Assembly (NCBI GenBank): GCA_021647265.1
Contig: JAKIVA010000004.1
Coordinates: 1 to 64,000 of the forward strand
DNA length: 64,000 bases
Reading direction: 5' to 3'
DNA from: Lutibacter sp.
Lineage (GTDB): Bacteria; Bacteroidota; Bacteroidia; Flavobacteriales; Flavobacteriaceae
Below the pieces are notes generated by a model. That model saw only the letters and a list, made by a program, of their open reading frames with translations, was not told where the DNA came from and made no database searches. How positions within the stretch are numbered: position 1 is the first letter of the stretch; each line of letters starts with the position of its first letter. Position numbers and translations under genes: made by a program. Positions 50,025 to 59,335 of this stretch are shown here, piece by piece.

Positions 50025-50178
50025 GAGGTTGTGTAAAATGAAACAATCGTCAATCTAAACTAGATTCAGGTTCTCATAATGAATTGAAACAGAATGTTAA
50101 TATTCTGAAATAACACTTCGACAGGCTCAGTGTGACATTATTAAGAATGATAGATTTAAGTTTAACTTAAACAACCTC
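50025..50178. repeat. Split terminator stem of clpX with REP-like repeats in its loop
   Basis: GAGGTTGT (50025-50032) and ACAACCTC (50171-50178, followed by ATTTTTTAT) are perfect reverse complements 138 bases apart and look like the two halves of an intrinsic terminator. The loop carries CAGAAT/ATTCTG and ACTTCGACAGGCTCAGTGTG (50115-50134). That last unit is the reverse complement of the one at 10374-10396, with one mismatch over 23 positions. A third fold-back of this type is at 9091-9208. Confidence 0.6.
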
Positions 50179-50227
50179 ATTTTTTATCGAAATTTTGTAA
50201 TTTAGGAATCTTAAAAAAATATAAGTA

Positions 50228-52201
50228 TTGATTTCCAGAGAAACCATAGATAGCGTTTTTGAAACTGCTCGTGTTGAGGAGGTAATTGGTGAATTTGTTC
50301 AGTTAAAAAAGGCGGGAAGTAATTTTAAAGGATTGAGCCCATTTTCTGACGAGCGAACTCCCTCGTTTATGGTTTCACCGGTAAAGCAAATTTGGAAAGA
50401 TTTTAGTACAGGAAAAGGTGGGAACGCTATCTCATTTTTAATGGAACACGAGCATTATTCATATCCAGAAGCTATCCGATATTTGGCGAAAAAATACAAT
50501 ATTGAAATTGAAGAAACTGAACAAACAGACGCCCAAAAAGAGCAAGCAGATGAACGAGAAAGTATGTTTTTGGTTTCAGAATTTGCACGAGATTATTTTC
50601 ATAAAATATTACTAGAAGACAATCAAGGTATAGCCATTGGATTGAGTTATTTTAAAGAGCGAGGCTTTACTGATGAAACCATTCGAAAATTTCAATTAGG
50701 GTATTCTTTAAATGAATGGGAAGCCTTTACTTCTGAAGCATTAAATAAAGGTTACAACCTTAAATATTTAGAATCAACCGGACTTACCATTGTTAAGCAA
50801 GACTTACTTTCTGATACTGGAACAAAACAATTTGACCGATTCAAAGGTCGTGTCATGTTTCCAATTCACAGTATGAGTGGACGTGTTTTAGGGTTTGGAG
50901 GAAGAATATTGATAAGTGATAAAAAAGCAGCAAAATATTTAAATTCTCCAGATAGTGATATTTACCATAAAAGTAATATTTTATATGGAATCTACTATGC
51001 AAAACAAGCCATAGCAAAACAAGATAATTGTTATTTGGTTGAAGGCTATACAGATGTAATTTCGTTTCACCAATCTGGAATTGAGAATACAGTTGCGTCT
51101 TCAGGAACGGCACTTACAGAGAATCAAATTAGATTGATTAACAGGCTCACAAAAAATGTAACAATCCTTTTTGATGGTGATGAAGCAGGTATTAGAGCCT
51201 CAATTCGAGGTATTGACCTCATATTGGAGCAAGGTATGAATGTTCGGGTGCTTATGTTTCCTGATGGTGATGACCCAGATAGTTTTGCTAAAAAAGTCTC
51301 AAAGGAAGAACTGAAAGAATATTTACAAAACAATTCACAAGATTTTATCAATTTTAAGGTGTCTTTATTAATGAAAGATGCACAAAACGACCCTGTTAAA
51401 AAAGCAGGATTAATTCGTGATATTGTGATAAGTATTTCTAAAATACCTGATAGGATTCAACGTGAAGTGTACATTCAAGAATGTTCCAGAATTATGGATA
51501 TTTCTGAAAATGTTCTGTTTAGTGAATTGGCTCAACTTGATAAAAAAGAGAAGAGAGATACCACAAAAAGACCAATTCAATCTAACCCAACAGCACCTGT
51601 TTTACAAAAAACACCACAATTTGAACAAATAGATGAACTTAAAAAATACGAACGAGAGATTATAAAAATTCTATTGTTATATGGTAATAATGAGGTTGAG
51701 TTTGAAAATTTTATTGCTGGTGAAGAAGTAGATGATAATGAAGTAACTCCTTTGAAAAAAGAATATTTTAAAAATGTAGTTTCTAATGAAATTTATTTGA
51801 ATTTACAGGAAGATGAAGTTGAATTTACCGATGAAAATTTTAAACAAATTTATTATGAAATAATACATCAGTTAAACCAAAATAAATCAATTTTAGTTGA
51901 TGCCTTTATAAATCATTCAAATACCGAAATTGCAAATTTGGTAACCAATATTTTAATGGATGATGAAAAACACACTTTAAGTGATTGGGGAAGGAAAGAA
52001 ATATCTGTTAAACAAGGTGAAGATGTTTTATTAAAAGCTGTTTTAGATGTAATATTTAATTTGAGGAGGGTTCTTATAGGTAAAAAAATAGACTCATTTC
52101 AATTAGAAGCTAAAAATAATTCTATTGAATTATTAGAAGAAGTTAATAATTACAATAAATTAAAAGTACTTATTTCAAATAGGTTAGGTCGAGTAATTTA
52201 A
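50228..52201 (+). CDS. dnaG: DNA primase, zinc-ligand-free N-terminus
   Basis: 657 residues, starting at a TTG codon so that the protein opens ISRETIDSVFETARVEEVIG, the usual primase start; no ATG is available at that place. In most primases the next region is a CHC2 zinc finger (CPFHxEKTPSF...CFGCGxGG). Here it reads GLSPFSDERTPSFMVSP and WKDFSTGKGGNAISF, so the Cys/His ligands are gone. TOPRIM motifs (LVEGYTDVISFHQSG, LFDGDEAGIRAS, DGDDPDSF) are intact. To my knowledge this zinc-less form is normal for flavobacteria. It converges on nadE with overlapping stop codons. Confidence 0.94.
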   Translation: MISRETIDSVFETARVEEVIGEFVQLKKAGSNFKGLSPFSDERTPSFMVSPVKQIWKDFSTGKGGNAISFLMEHEHYSYPEAIRYLAKKYNIEIEETEQTDAQKEQADERESMFLVSEFARDYFHKILLEDNQGIAIGLSYFKERGFTDETIRKFQLGYSLNEWEAFTSEALNKGYNLKYLESTGLTIVKQDLLSDTGTKQFDRFKGRVMFPIHSMSGRVLGFGGRILISDKKAAKYLNSPDSDIYHKSNILYGIYYAKQAIAKQDNCYLVEGYTDVISFHQSGIENTVASSGTALTENQIRLINRLTKNVTILFDGDEAGIRASIRGIDLILEQGMNVRVLMFPDGDDPDSFAKKVSKEELKEYLQNNSQDFINFKVSLLMKDAQNDPVKKAGLIRDIVISISKIPDRIQREVYIQECSRIMDISENVLFSELAQLDKKEKRDTTKRPIQSNPTAPVLQKTPQFEQIDELKKYEREIIKILLLYGNNEVEFENFIAGEEVDDNEVTPLKKEYFKNVVSNEIYLNLQEDEVEFTDENFKQIYYEIIHQLNQNKSILVDAFINHSNTEIANLVTNILMDDEKHTLSDWGRKEISVKQGEDVLLKAVLDVIFNLRRVLIGKKIDSFQLEAKNNSIELLEEVNNYNKLKVLISNRLGRVI

Positions 52202-52989
52202 AATTTTAATTTACTAGGTATTTTACACACAGGAATTGGTTCCATTTTATGTTTATTTGCTCTGTTTCTTTGCGTGTAAATTTTAAACACTTCGTGCTCT
52301 CTACCTTTAAAATCAGTAATCACTTTCCCAAGTTCAGTTTGTCTCATAGCCCATTCTAATTCATCATAACTAGCACCAATTTGGTCTTCATCTGTTTTAT
52401 TATCTCCCCATAGTCCATCGGTAGGAGCAGCTTTAATAATTTCAGCATTTATACCTAAAAATTTTGCTATCTCATATACTTCAGATTTCATTAAATCGGC
52501 TATCGGACTTAAATCTACACCTCCATCACCGTATTTTGTAAAAAAACCAACCCCAAAATCTTCAACCTTATTACCTGTTCCAGCTACTAAATAACCATGA
52601 AGAGCTGCAAAATAATACAATGAAGTCATTCGAAGTCTTGCACGTGTGTTTGCTAACGACATTAATAATTGTTCTTCGTTTTTAACAGGAGGGAAAGAAG
52701 CAATTAAACTGTCAAACACTGGGGTTAAATTTACTTGTTTTACCGTTACCTTTTTATAATTTTTTTGCAACCAGTTTATATGGTTGTAAGCTCTTGTTAC
52801 CTGATTCTCGCCTTGGTGTATAGGCATTTCTACACATAAAACAGGAAATCCAGTTTTTGCACATAATGTTGAGGTTACAGCAGAATCAATTCCACCTGAA
52901 ATACCAATTACAAAACCATTCATTTTTGCTTCAGTGGCATAATTTTTTAACCAAGAAACAATATGGTCAACAACTTTTAGAGTATTCAT
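52198..52989 (-). CDS. nadE: NAD synthetase, ammonia-dependent
   Basis: About 263 residues from the ATG at 52989 (another ATG lies two codons upstream). It adenylates and amidates nicotinate adenine dinucleotide. PP-loop FVIGISGGIDSAVTSTL, LVAGTGNKVEDFGVGFFTKY, and GVDLSPIADLMKSEV are diagnostic. There is no glutaminase domain, so it uses free ammonia. Its stop overlaps that of dnaG by 2-3 bases on the opposite strand. It diverges from gldB across about 60 bases. Confidence 0.95.
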   Translation of the reverse strand: MNTLKVVDHIVSWLKNYATEAKMNGFVIGISGGIDSAVTSTLCAKTGFPVLCVEMPIHQGENQVTRAYNHINWLQKNYKKVTVKQVNLTPVFDSLIASFPPVKNEEQLLMSLANTRARLRMTSLYYFAALHGYLVAGTGNKVEDFGVGFFTKYGDGGVDLSPIADLMKSEVYEIAKFLGINAEIIKAAPTDGLWGDNKTDEDQIGASYDELEWAMRQTELGKVITDFKGREHEVFKIYTQRNRANKHKMEPIPVCKIPSKLKF

Positions 52990-53049
52990 ATACAAACTTT
53001 TTTAGTAATTTTAGCGTTTTAAAAAACACACGTGTAAATATAGAAATTA

Positions 53050-54000
53050 ATGAAGAAATTATTAGTGTTAACAATTATTTTATTAGGTATCGTTTCTTGT
53101 AAAAAAGATACCATAAAAAAGGTTGACGTTTCAGATATTAAAGTAACGCTTTCAATAGATAGGTTTGAACAGAAATTTTATACCTCTAATGAAAAAACAC
53201 TCCCAAATTTAAAAAAACAATATCCATATTTATTTCCAGTTCAAAACGATAGTATTTGGTTGAATAAAATTAAAAATGAAGCTGAATTATTTCAAAAAAC
53301 ACAAAAAGTTTTTAAAAATACGGATACTATAAAGAATGAAATAACAAATTTATTTAAGCACATAAAATACTATCATTCAAGTTTTAAGCCCCCTAAAATA
53401 ATTACGTTGATAACAAATTTAGATTATGAAAATAACATAATTTACGCAGATAGTTTACTGTTTGTTTCTTTAGATATGTATTTAGGGAAAAACAGTAATG
53501 TGTATGATGATTTTCCGAAGTATTTATCACAAAATTTTGATAAATCACAACTGGTTGTTGATATTGCAAAAGCCATAAGTGAACGGTATTTTATTCCAGA
53601 GAGAAGCCGTCAATTTTTAAATTTAATGATTAATGAAGGAAAAAAAATGTATTTATTAGACCGTTACTTACCAACTTTTTCTGATGCACAAAAAATTGGA
53701 TATACAAAAAATCAACTAGATTGGGCTGTAGCAAATGAATCTCAATTGTGGAAATATTTTATTGAAAATAAATTATTGTACAGTACAGATCCTAAATTAT
53801 TTACACGTTTTATAGCGAACGCTCCTTTTTCAAAATTTTATATAGATATTGATAAAGAATCTCCAGGTAGAATTGGCGTTTGGTTAGGTAGGCAAATTGT
53901 ACGTTCGTATATGAACAATAATAATGTAACTTTGCAACAACTTTTGCAAACAAATGCTGAAGAAATATTTAAAAAATCAAAATATAAACCAAAAAAATAA
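53050..54000 (+). CDS. gldB: Gliding motility lipoprotein GldB
   Basis: 316 residues: lipoprotein signal (MKKLLVLTIILLGIVSCKK), then the GldB pattern SIDRFEQKFYTSNEKTLPNL, KQYPYLFP, FVSLDMYLGKNSNVYDDFPK, ISERYFIPERSRQFLNLMIN and the C-terminal PGRIGVWLGRQIVRSYMN. It is an inner-membrane/periplasmic lipoprotein needed for gliding and type IX secretion in flavobacteria. Its stop codon shares its last base with the ATG of gldC. Confidence 0.93.
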   Translation: MKKLLVLTIILLGIVSCKKDTIKKVDVSDIKVTLSIDRFEQKFYTSNEKTLPNLKKQYPYLFPVQNDSIWLNKIKNEAELFQKTQKVFKNTDTIKNEITNLFKHIKYYHSSFKPPKIITLITNLDYENNIIYADSLLFVSLDMYLGKNSNVYDDFPKYLSQNFDKSQLVVDIAKAISERYFIPERSRQFLNLMINEGKKMYLLDRYLPTFSDAQKIGYTKNQLDWAVANESQLWKYFIENKLLYSTDPKLFTRFIANAPFSKFYIDIDKESPGRIGVWLGRQIVRSYMNNNNVTLQQLLQTNAEEIFKKSKYKPKK

Positions 54001-54338
54001 TGGCTGTAGCACATACATCAAAAATAGAGTTTAGAGTAGGATTAGATGAAAACAAGATTCCTGAAAAAATACACTGGTCTGCACAAGATAATAATATTAA
54101 AGACGAAGAAGCTAAAGCAATACTGATTTCTGTTTGGAATCCAGAATTGAAAGAAACACTTAAAATGGATTTGTGGACTAAAGATATGCCTTTAGATGAG
54201 ATGAGACATTTTTTTTATCAAACATTGGTGTCTATGGCAAATACATTTGAACGTGCAACCAATGATGAAAAAATGAGTGCAACTATGCGTGATTTTTGTG
54301 ATTTTTTTGCAGAGAAACTTGAGCTAAAGAAGAAGTAG
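54000..54338 (+). CDS. gldC: Gliding motility protein GldC
   Basis: 112 residues, soluble. Typical sequence: SKIEFRVGLDENKIPEKIHW, ILISVWNPELKETLKMDLW, TKDMPLDEMRHFFYQTL. It is the standard partner of gldB, with the stop and start codons sharing one base (TAATG). It enhances gliding in flavobacteria; no enzymatic motif is visible. Confidence 0.93.
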   Translation: MAVAHTSKIEFRVGLDENKIPEKIHWSAQDNNIKDEEAKAILISVWNPELKETLKMDLWTKDMPLDEMRHFFYQTLVSMANTFERATNDEKMSATMRDFCDFFAEKLELKKK

Positions 54339-54360
54339 TTTAGATAAGGTTATAGAGTTC

Positions 54361-55485
54361 TTAAGCGTTTTTTATAAGTTCAATAATTTCTTTATAATCT
54401 TCTTTGTTACGTACAAAATCTTTCTTAGAAACATCAATAATTAGCGTATTTAAGTTTTCTTCAGTTTTTATAAAAGTTGAATAGCCATTGTGAATTTTAT
54501 CTAAATATTCTGGAGCAATATTTTGTTCATAATCTCTTCCTCGCTTTTTTATATTTTCAATTAAACGAGGCGTTTCTTGATATAAATAAATATATAAATC
54601 AGGTTTTGAAATTTCTTTATACATAATGTCAAACATTCTTCGATATAAAAAATATTCATCTTTTGGCAACGTTACTTGTGCAAAAATTAAAGATTTAAAA
54701 ATGTAATAATCAGATACAATAAAGTTTTTAAATAAATCAAACTGAGCTAAATCATCAGAAAGCTGCCTGTATCTATCAGCTAAAAAGCTCATTTCTAACG
54801 GGAAAGCATATCGCTCTTTGTCTTCATAAAATTTAGGCAAAAAAGGATTGTCGGCAAAGCGCTCTAAAATTATTTTAGCATTAAAATCCTCAGCAATCAA
54901 ATTGGTAAGCGTTGTTTTTCCAGCGCCAATATTTCCTTCTATAGCTATGTAATTATACTTTTCAGAAAGAGAGATAGGGCGTTTTAACTTCAAGTAAGTA
55001 TTTTCAATTTTACTATTATCCGTACAATTATTTAAACAAGTTTGAACACGTTTTTTTTCAATAGGATGTATTAAGTTAGGAGCAATTTCAGCTAAGGGAA
55101 CCATTACAAACTTACGTTGTAACATACTTTTATGAGGGACTATTAATTCTTTTGAAAAAATAATTTCATCATCAAAAAGTAAGATGTCAATGTCAATAGT
55201 TCGTGCCTTATACTCGGTAGATACATCCTGTATTCTACCTAGAGAAAACTCAATTTCATGAATTGATTTTAGTAAATCTTCTGGATTTAAACTTGTAGAT
55301 ACTTGTATGCAGATATTATAAAAATCAGCACTTTTAAATCCCCATGATTCCGTTTTGTAAACAGTTGAAATTTTAGCAATTGAACCAATGTTCTTAGCTA
55401 TCAAATCTACTGCTTGTTGTAAAATTTCAAGTTTGTTTCCAAGGTTACTTCCTAAGGATAAATATGTGGTACGTACAATTTGCAT
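54361..55485 (-). CDS. folK: FolK-deoxynucleoside kinase fusion
   Basis: 374 residues in two enzymes. Residues ~5-150 are 6-hydroxymethyl-7,8-dihydropterin pyrophosphokinase (YLSLGSNLGNKLE, YKTESWG, FSLGRIQ, RTIDIDILLFDD, VPHKSMLQRKFVMVPLAEI). Residues ~175-374 are a deoxynucleoside kinase (YIAIEGNIGAGKTTLTNLI as P-loop, ERFADNPFLPKFYED, ADRYRQL, DYYIFKSLIFA, KRGRDYEQ). The fusion joins folate synthesis to nucleoside salvage in one chain and is, to my knowledge, recurrent in flavobacteria. folA, thyA and a nucleoside transporter gene are close by. Confidence 0.92.
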   Translation of the reverse strand: MQIVRTTYLSLGSNLGNKLEILQQAVDLIAKNIGSIAKISTVYKTESWGFKSADFYNICIQVSTSLNPEDLLKSIHEIEFSLGRIQDVSTEYKARTIDIDILLFDDEIIFSKELIVPHKSMLQRKFVMVPLAEIAPNLIHPIEKKRVQTCLNNCTDNSKIENTYLKLKRPISLSEKYNYIAIEGNIGAGKTTLTNLIAEDFNAKIILERFADNPFLPKFYEDKERYAFPLEMSFLADRYRQLSDDLAQFDLFKNFIVSDYYIFKSLIFAQVTLPKDEYFLYRRMFDIMYKEISKPDLYIYLYQETPRLIENIKKRGRDYEQNIAPEYLDKIHNGYSTFIKTEENLNTLIIDVSKKDFVRNKEDYKEIIELIKNA

Positions 55486-55525
55486 AAAGTGAATACAAAG
55501 AAAAGAAAAGTATCATTTAAAAACA

Positions 55526-55533
55526 TATCTTTG
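55526..55533 (+). promoter_or_regulatory. Probable -7 promoter element of sppA
   Basis: TATCTTTG matches TAnnTTTG exactly, in the gap between folK-dNK (divergent) and sppA, 54 bases before the sppA ATG. No -33 TTG at the normal distance. Confidence 0.4.
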
Positions 55534-55587
55534 TCACTCAACTTATAAACATTTATATGTTTTTTCATTTTTAAATTTAATATTTCT

Positions 55588-57342
55588 ATGAATTTTTTAA
55601 GAAACTTGGCAGCATCAATTATCGGAACCTTAATTGCTTTAGGCTTAATTATGATGTTATTTTTAGTAATAGCTGCAACTTTTGGAGAAACTAAAAAAGT
55701 AACTTTAAAAAGTAATTCGGTTTTAGAGTTGAAACTTGAAAATATAGTGAAAGATTACGCTCCAAAAAGTGATGATCCTTTAGATGAATTTTTGGGTTTG
55801 AATGATAAAAAAATAGGGCTAAATGCAATTGTAAATGCAATTGAGAATGCTAAAACAGATGCTAAAATAAAGGGAATAAGCATTTCAACTTTAGGAGTGA
55901 ATGCAGGTATTGCTCAAACCCAGGCTGTTAGAGATAAGCTTTTAGAGTTTAAGGAGTCTGGAAAATTTATATATGCTTATGCAGATTTTTATGATCAGAA
56001 ATCGTATTATTTGAGTTCTGTTGCAGATTCTGTTTTTGTAAATCCAGTAGGGGGAATTGATTTTAAAGGATTGTCTTCAGAAGTGCTATTTTATAAAGAT
56101 TTGCAAGAAAAAACAGGGGTTAAAATGGAAGTAATACGCCATGGAAAATATAAAGGAGCCGTTGAACCTTTTTTATATAACGAGATGAGTGACAATAATA
56201 GAGAACAAATTACCTCTTTTCTTAAATCTATTTGGAATGAAATGTTGGTAGACATTTCTAATGATAGAAATAAAACAATTAATGAATTGAATAATATTGC
56301 AGATAATTTATTGGCACGAACACCCAAATTAGCCATTGAAAATAATATTATTGATGCCGCTATTTACGAAGATGAATATGTTGATAAATTAAAAAAGGCT
56401 TCTGAAATTTCAACAGACAACAATTTAAATAAAATTTCTATTTCCGATTATATTTCAAAAGGAAAAGGTAGAATTTTATCTACAGCACCTAATAAAATAG
56501 CTGTTATTTATGCACAAGGCGAAATTATTTACGGTAAAGGAGACGAAGACTATATTGGGCAAGATTTAATTATTAAGGCATTAAAAAAAGCAAGAAAAGA
56601 TAAAAATGTAAAGGCAATTGTATTGAGAGTTAACTCTCCAGGTGGGAGCGCTTTGGCTTCAGAGTTAATTTGGAGAGAATTAGAATTGTCAAAAGAAAAA
56701 TTACCTATTGTTGTATCTATGGGAAATTTGGCCGCATCGGGAGGGTACTATATATCTTGTAATGCCGATAGGATTTTTGCTGAACCTACGACAATTACAG
56801 GTTCAATAGGTGTTTTTGGAATTCTTCCAAATTTTAGTAAACTGGCAAAAAATATTGGAATTAATGCGGAGCAAGTAAGCACCAATACAGGAGCAAATTA
56901 CAGTGTTTTTGAACCTATGACCAATGAGTTTAGATTGGTGACAGCAGAAGGCGTAGAGAATATTTACAATATATTTTTAGAAAGAGTTGCTAAAGGAAGA
57001 AATATGAGTATTCAGGCTGTTGATAGTATTGCTCAAGGTAGGGTTTGGTCAGGAACTGAAGCCTTAAGCAAAGGATTGGTTGATGAACTGGGTAATTTGA
57101 ATGATGCTATTTTATACGCTGCTGAGTTAGCTGAAATAACCGATTATAAAACACGTAACTACCCAAGTTATAAAGTTAATTTAGAAGATAAATTGAGTAG
57201 CCTTCCTTTTATGAAATCAACAGAAAAAGTATTGACAAAAGAATTGGGAGTAGCAAACTATAAAATATATCAAACAGTGAAACAATTTACAAAGCTAAAA
57301 GGTATTCAAACCAGAATGCCGTTTATTATAACAATCAATTAA
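55588..57342 (+). CDS. sppA: Signal peptide peptidase SppA, 67K type
   Basis: 584 residues: N-terminal membrane anchor (IIGTLIALGLIMMLFLVIAA), then two ClpP-like (S49) halves. The general-base Lys is in RHGKYKGAVEPFLYNEMS and the nucleophilic Ser in MGNLAASGGYYISC; VLRVNSPGGSALASELIWRE and TGSIGVFGILPNF are also typical. It cleaves leftover signal peptides in the membrane. Its stop overlaps the end of the convergent folA by 4 bases. Confidence 0.94.
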   Translation: MNFLRNLAASIIGTLIALGLIMMLFLVIAATFGETKKVTLKSNSVLELKLENIVKDYAPKSDDPLDEFLGLNDKKIGLNAIVNAIENAKTDAKIKGISISTLGVNAGIAQTQAVRDKLLEFKESGKFIYAYADFYDQKSYYLSSVADSVFVNPVGGIDFKGLSSEVLFYKDLQEKTGVKMEVIRHGKYKGAVEPFLYNEMSDNNREQITSFLKSIWNEMLVDISNDRNKTINELNNIADNLLARTPKLAIENNIIDAAIYEDEYVDKLKKASEISTDNNLNKISISDYISKGKGRILSTAPNKIAVIYAQGEIIYGKGDEDYIGQDLIIKALKKARKDKNVKAIVLRVNSPGGSALASELIWRELELSKEKLPIVVSMGNLAASGGYYISCNADRIFAEPTTITGSIGVFGILPNFSKLAKNIGINAEQVSTNTGANYSVFEPMTNEFRLVTAEGVENIYNIFLERVAKGRNMSIQAVDSIAQGRVWSGTEALSKGLVDELGNLNDAILYAAELAEITDYKTRNYPSYKVNLEDKLSSLPFMKSTEKVLTKELGVANYKIYQTVKQFTKLKGIQTRMPFIITIN

Positions 57343-57821
57343 ATTCGTTCAAAAGTTACAAAGCTATAATCGTATTTGTTTTTTTCATCTGCATCAAAAT
57401 GTTCTCTTCTAGTTTCTTTCCATACCGATTTATCTATTTCTGGAAAAAAAACATCTGCTTCAAATTTGTGATGCACAAAGGTTATATCAAGTTTATCAGC
57501 AATTTCAATAGCTTGTTTGTAAATTTCGGCACCACCTAAAATAAAAGGGTTTTCATCATTTTTTACAGCTTTAAGAGCTTGTTGCAAAGAATTTACCACG
57601 ATACAATTTTCTGCACTAAAATTAGTGTTGTGTGTAACAATTATATTGGTTCTATTTGGAAGTGGCTTACCTAAAGATTCAAAAGTTTTTCTCCCCATAA
57701 TTACATGATGATTGGCAGTTACTTTTTTAAACCTTTTTAAATCGGCAGGTAAATGCCATATTAATTTATTGTCTTTCCCTAAAGCGTTATTTTCAGCTAC
57801 TGCAGCAATAATAGTTATCAT
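57339..57821 (-). CDS. folA: Dihydrofolate reductase
   Basis: 160 residues. MITIIAAVAENNALGKDNKL, LIWHLPADLKRFKKVT, HHVIMGRKTFESLGKPLPNR and PFILGGAEIYKQAIEIAD are standard DHFR motifs; the WHLPAD Asp is the catalytic acid. It reduces dihydrofolate made by ThyA, encoded nearby on the same strand. Between them are two small genes, a 2TM protein and a 70-residue protein. Confidence 0.96.
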   Translation of the reverse strand: MITIIAAVAENNALGKDNKLIWHLPADLKRFKKVTANHHVIMGRKTFESLGKPLPNRTNIIVTHNTNFSAENCIVVNSLQQALKAVKNDENPFILGGAEIYKQAIEIADKLDITFVHHKFEADVFFPEIDKSVWKETRREHFDADEKNKYDYSFVTFERI

Positions 57822-57894
57822 TCTTTTGTTGAGTTGTTGTTGGGATGTTCTTTTATTTTAATTCAGGAGTATTTGGCGAGTCTTTTATTTTATC

Positions 57895-58224
57895 TTACAT
57901 TTTTAAAGTTACCTTTTTTTCTAGTTGGGCAATTTTTTCTTCCTGTTTTAAAACAAGTTTATCTAGTTGCTTACGTTCCCATTTTTTACCCATAAAACGA
58001 TGTGTAATAAAAACGTTTATAAAATGGATAATTAAGAAAAATAACCATAAAAAAATGGCCCAAACAAACCAATTTTCGAAAAGGGTTTCACCAATTTTTA
58101 AAACTTTGTTTAGGACAATAAAAAACACAGATCCAATTAAAAAAAATACAAAATGAAAATACAATCGCTTTTTTTGTTTGATGCGATTTCGAGCATTTTC
58201 ATATACTTCGTATTTGTCATCCAT
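57895..58224 (-). CDS. 2TM-domain membrane protein
   Basis: 109 residues with two membrane helices (YFHFVFFLIGSVFFIVLNKV and WFVWAIFLWLFFLIIHFINV) and charged ends. The N-terminal YEVYENARNRIKQKKRLYFH and FITHRFMGKKWERKQLDK are the pattern of the 2TM domain found on Bacteroidota histidine kinases and as small stand-alone proteins. A C-terminal coiled coil follows. The function is unknown. It lies between folA and thyA. Confidence 0.8.
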   Translation of the reverse strand: MDDKYEVYENARNRIKQKKRLYFHFVFFLIGSVFFIVLNKVLKIGETLFENWFVWAIFLWLFFLIIHFINVFITHRFMGKKWERKQLDKLVLKQEEKIAQLEKKVTLKM

Positions 58225-58235
58225 AGAAATTGAAT

Positions 58236-58448
58236 TTACATACTTTTAACCCACTCTTTTATATAATCAGTAAAATCTTCCGTTTCACTTAAATTTTCTT
58301 CGTGTACTTTTTCATTAATGAATGAGATAAATTTTGAAATATTTTTATCAGAAGTATTGAAAATTAATTCAATAGATTTCAAGAGGTTCACATCGTCAAT
58401 TTCAATGATTCGTTGAATTATTTTATTTTTTAATTGTAGAGAGTCCAT
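58236..58448 (-). CDS. Small 70-residue protein, antitoxin-like or hypothetical
   Basis: 70 residues, all helical in appearance: QLKNKIIQRIIEIDDVNLLK, SIELIFNT, and DFTDYIKEWVKSM. The first helix pair (LxxxIIxxIxEIDDxxLLxxI) resembles short addiction-module antitoxins of Bacteroidota, but no toxin gene follows and the call is tentative. It is 25 bases from thyA and 11 from the 2TM gene. Confidence 0.5.
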   Translation of the reverse strand: MDSLQLKNKIIQRIIEIDDVNLLKSIELIFNTSDKNISKFISFINEKVHEENLSETEDFTDYIKEWVKSM

Positions 58449-58473
58449 TTTTCTAGTTATAACTTTTTTTAAT

Positions 58474-59298
58474 TTATACAGATACGGTTCCTTTAATATG
58501 AGGATAGGGATTGTAATTAACTAAATTAAAATCCTCAAAAGAAAAGTCAAAGATATTATTAATTTTTGGGTTAATTTCCATTTTAGGTAAATCTCTTGGT
58601 TCACGAGATAACTGTAAATCTATTTGTTCTTTATGATTGCTATAAATATGTGCATCTCCAAATGTATGTATAAAATCACCTGGTTTTAAGTTACAAACTT
58701 GTGCTACCATAAGTGTAAATAATGCATAAGAAGCAATATTAAAAGGAACTCCTAAAAAAATATCGGCGCTGCGTTGATATAATTGACAAGATAATTTCCC
58801 TTCTGTAACATAAAATTGAAAGAAAGCGTGGCACGGAGGCAAAGCGGCTTTATTGTTTGCAACATTTTCAGCAAAAGAAACAGAAGTGTCTGGTAAAACA
58901 CTTGGATTCCAAGCTGAAATTAACATTCTTCGACTATTAGGATTGGTTTTAATAGTTTCAATTACTTCTGTAATTTGATCTATTCCTTCACTATTCCAGT
59001 TACGCCATTGATGTCCGTAAACAGGGCCTAAATCTCCATTTTCATCAGCCCAAGCATCCCAAATTTTTACACCATTTTCATTTAGATATTTTATATTAGT
59101 ATCGCCTTTTAGAAACCACAATAATTCATAAATAATAGATTTTAAATGTAATTTTTTAGTTGTCAGCATTGGAAATCCTTTACCTAAATCAAAACGCATT
59201 TGGTATCCAAAAATACTTTTTGTTCCAGTTCCAGTTCTATCTTCTTTAACAATACCGTTATCTCTAACGTGTTTTATTAAATCTAAATATTGTTTCAT
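58474..59298 (-). CDS. thyA: Thymidylate synthase
   Basis: 274 residues. It methylates dUMP using methylene-THF. Motifs: GTGTKSIFGYQMRFDL, the RXX-Arg region (PNSRRMLISAWNPS), catalytic Cys in LPPCHAFFQFYV, DIFLGVPFNIASYALFT, and GDAHIYSNH. Full length. The nucleoside transporter gene ends 38 bases upstream. Confidence 0.97.
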   Translation of the reverse strand: MKQYLDLIKHVRDNGIVKEDRTGTGTKSIFGYQMRFDLGKGFPMLTTKKLHLKSIIYELLWFLKGDTNIKYLNENGVKIWDAWADENGDLGPVYGHQWRNWNSEGIDQITEVIETIKTNPNSRRMLISAWNPSVLPDTSVSFAENVANNKAALPPCHAFFQFYVTEGKLSCQLYQRSADIFLGVPFNIASYALFTLMVAQVCNLKPGDFIHTFGDAHIYSNHKEQIDLQLSREPRDLPKMEINPKINNIFDFSFEDFNLVNYNPYPHIKGTVSV

Positions 59299-59335
59299 AT
59301 TAAATTAACTTGTTAAAACGGAATTTATTTTACAC

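Noticed and set aside
58236..58448. Toxin-antitoxin pair
   Set aside because: The 70-residue protein is only antitoxin-like in its first helix, and no toxin-type gene lies on either side.
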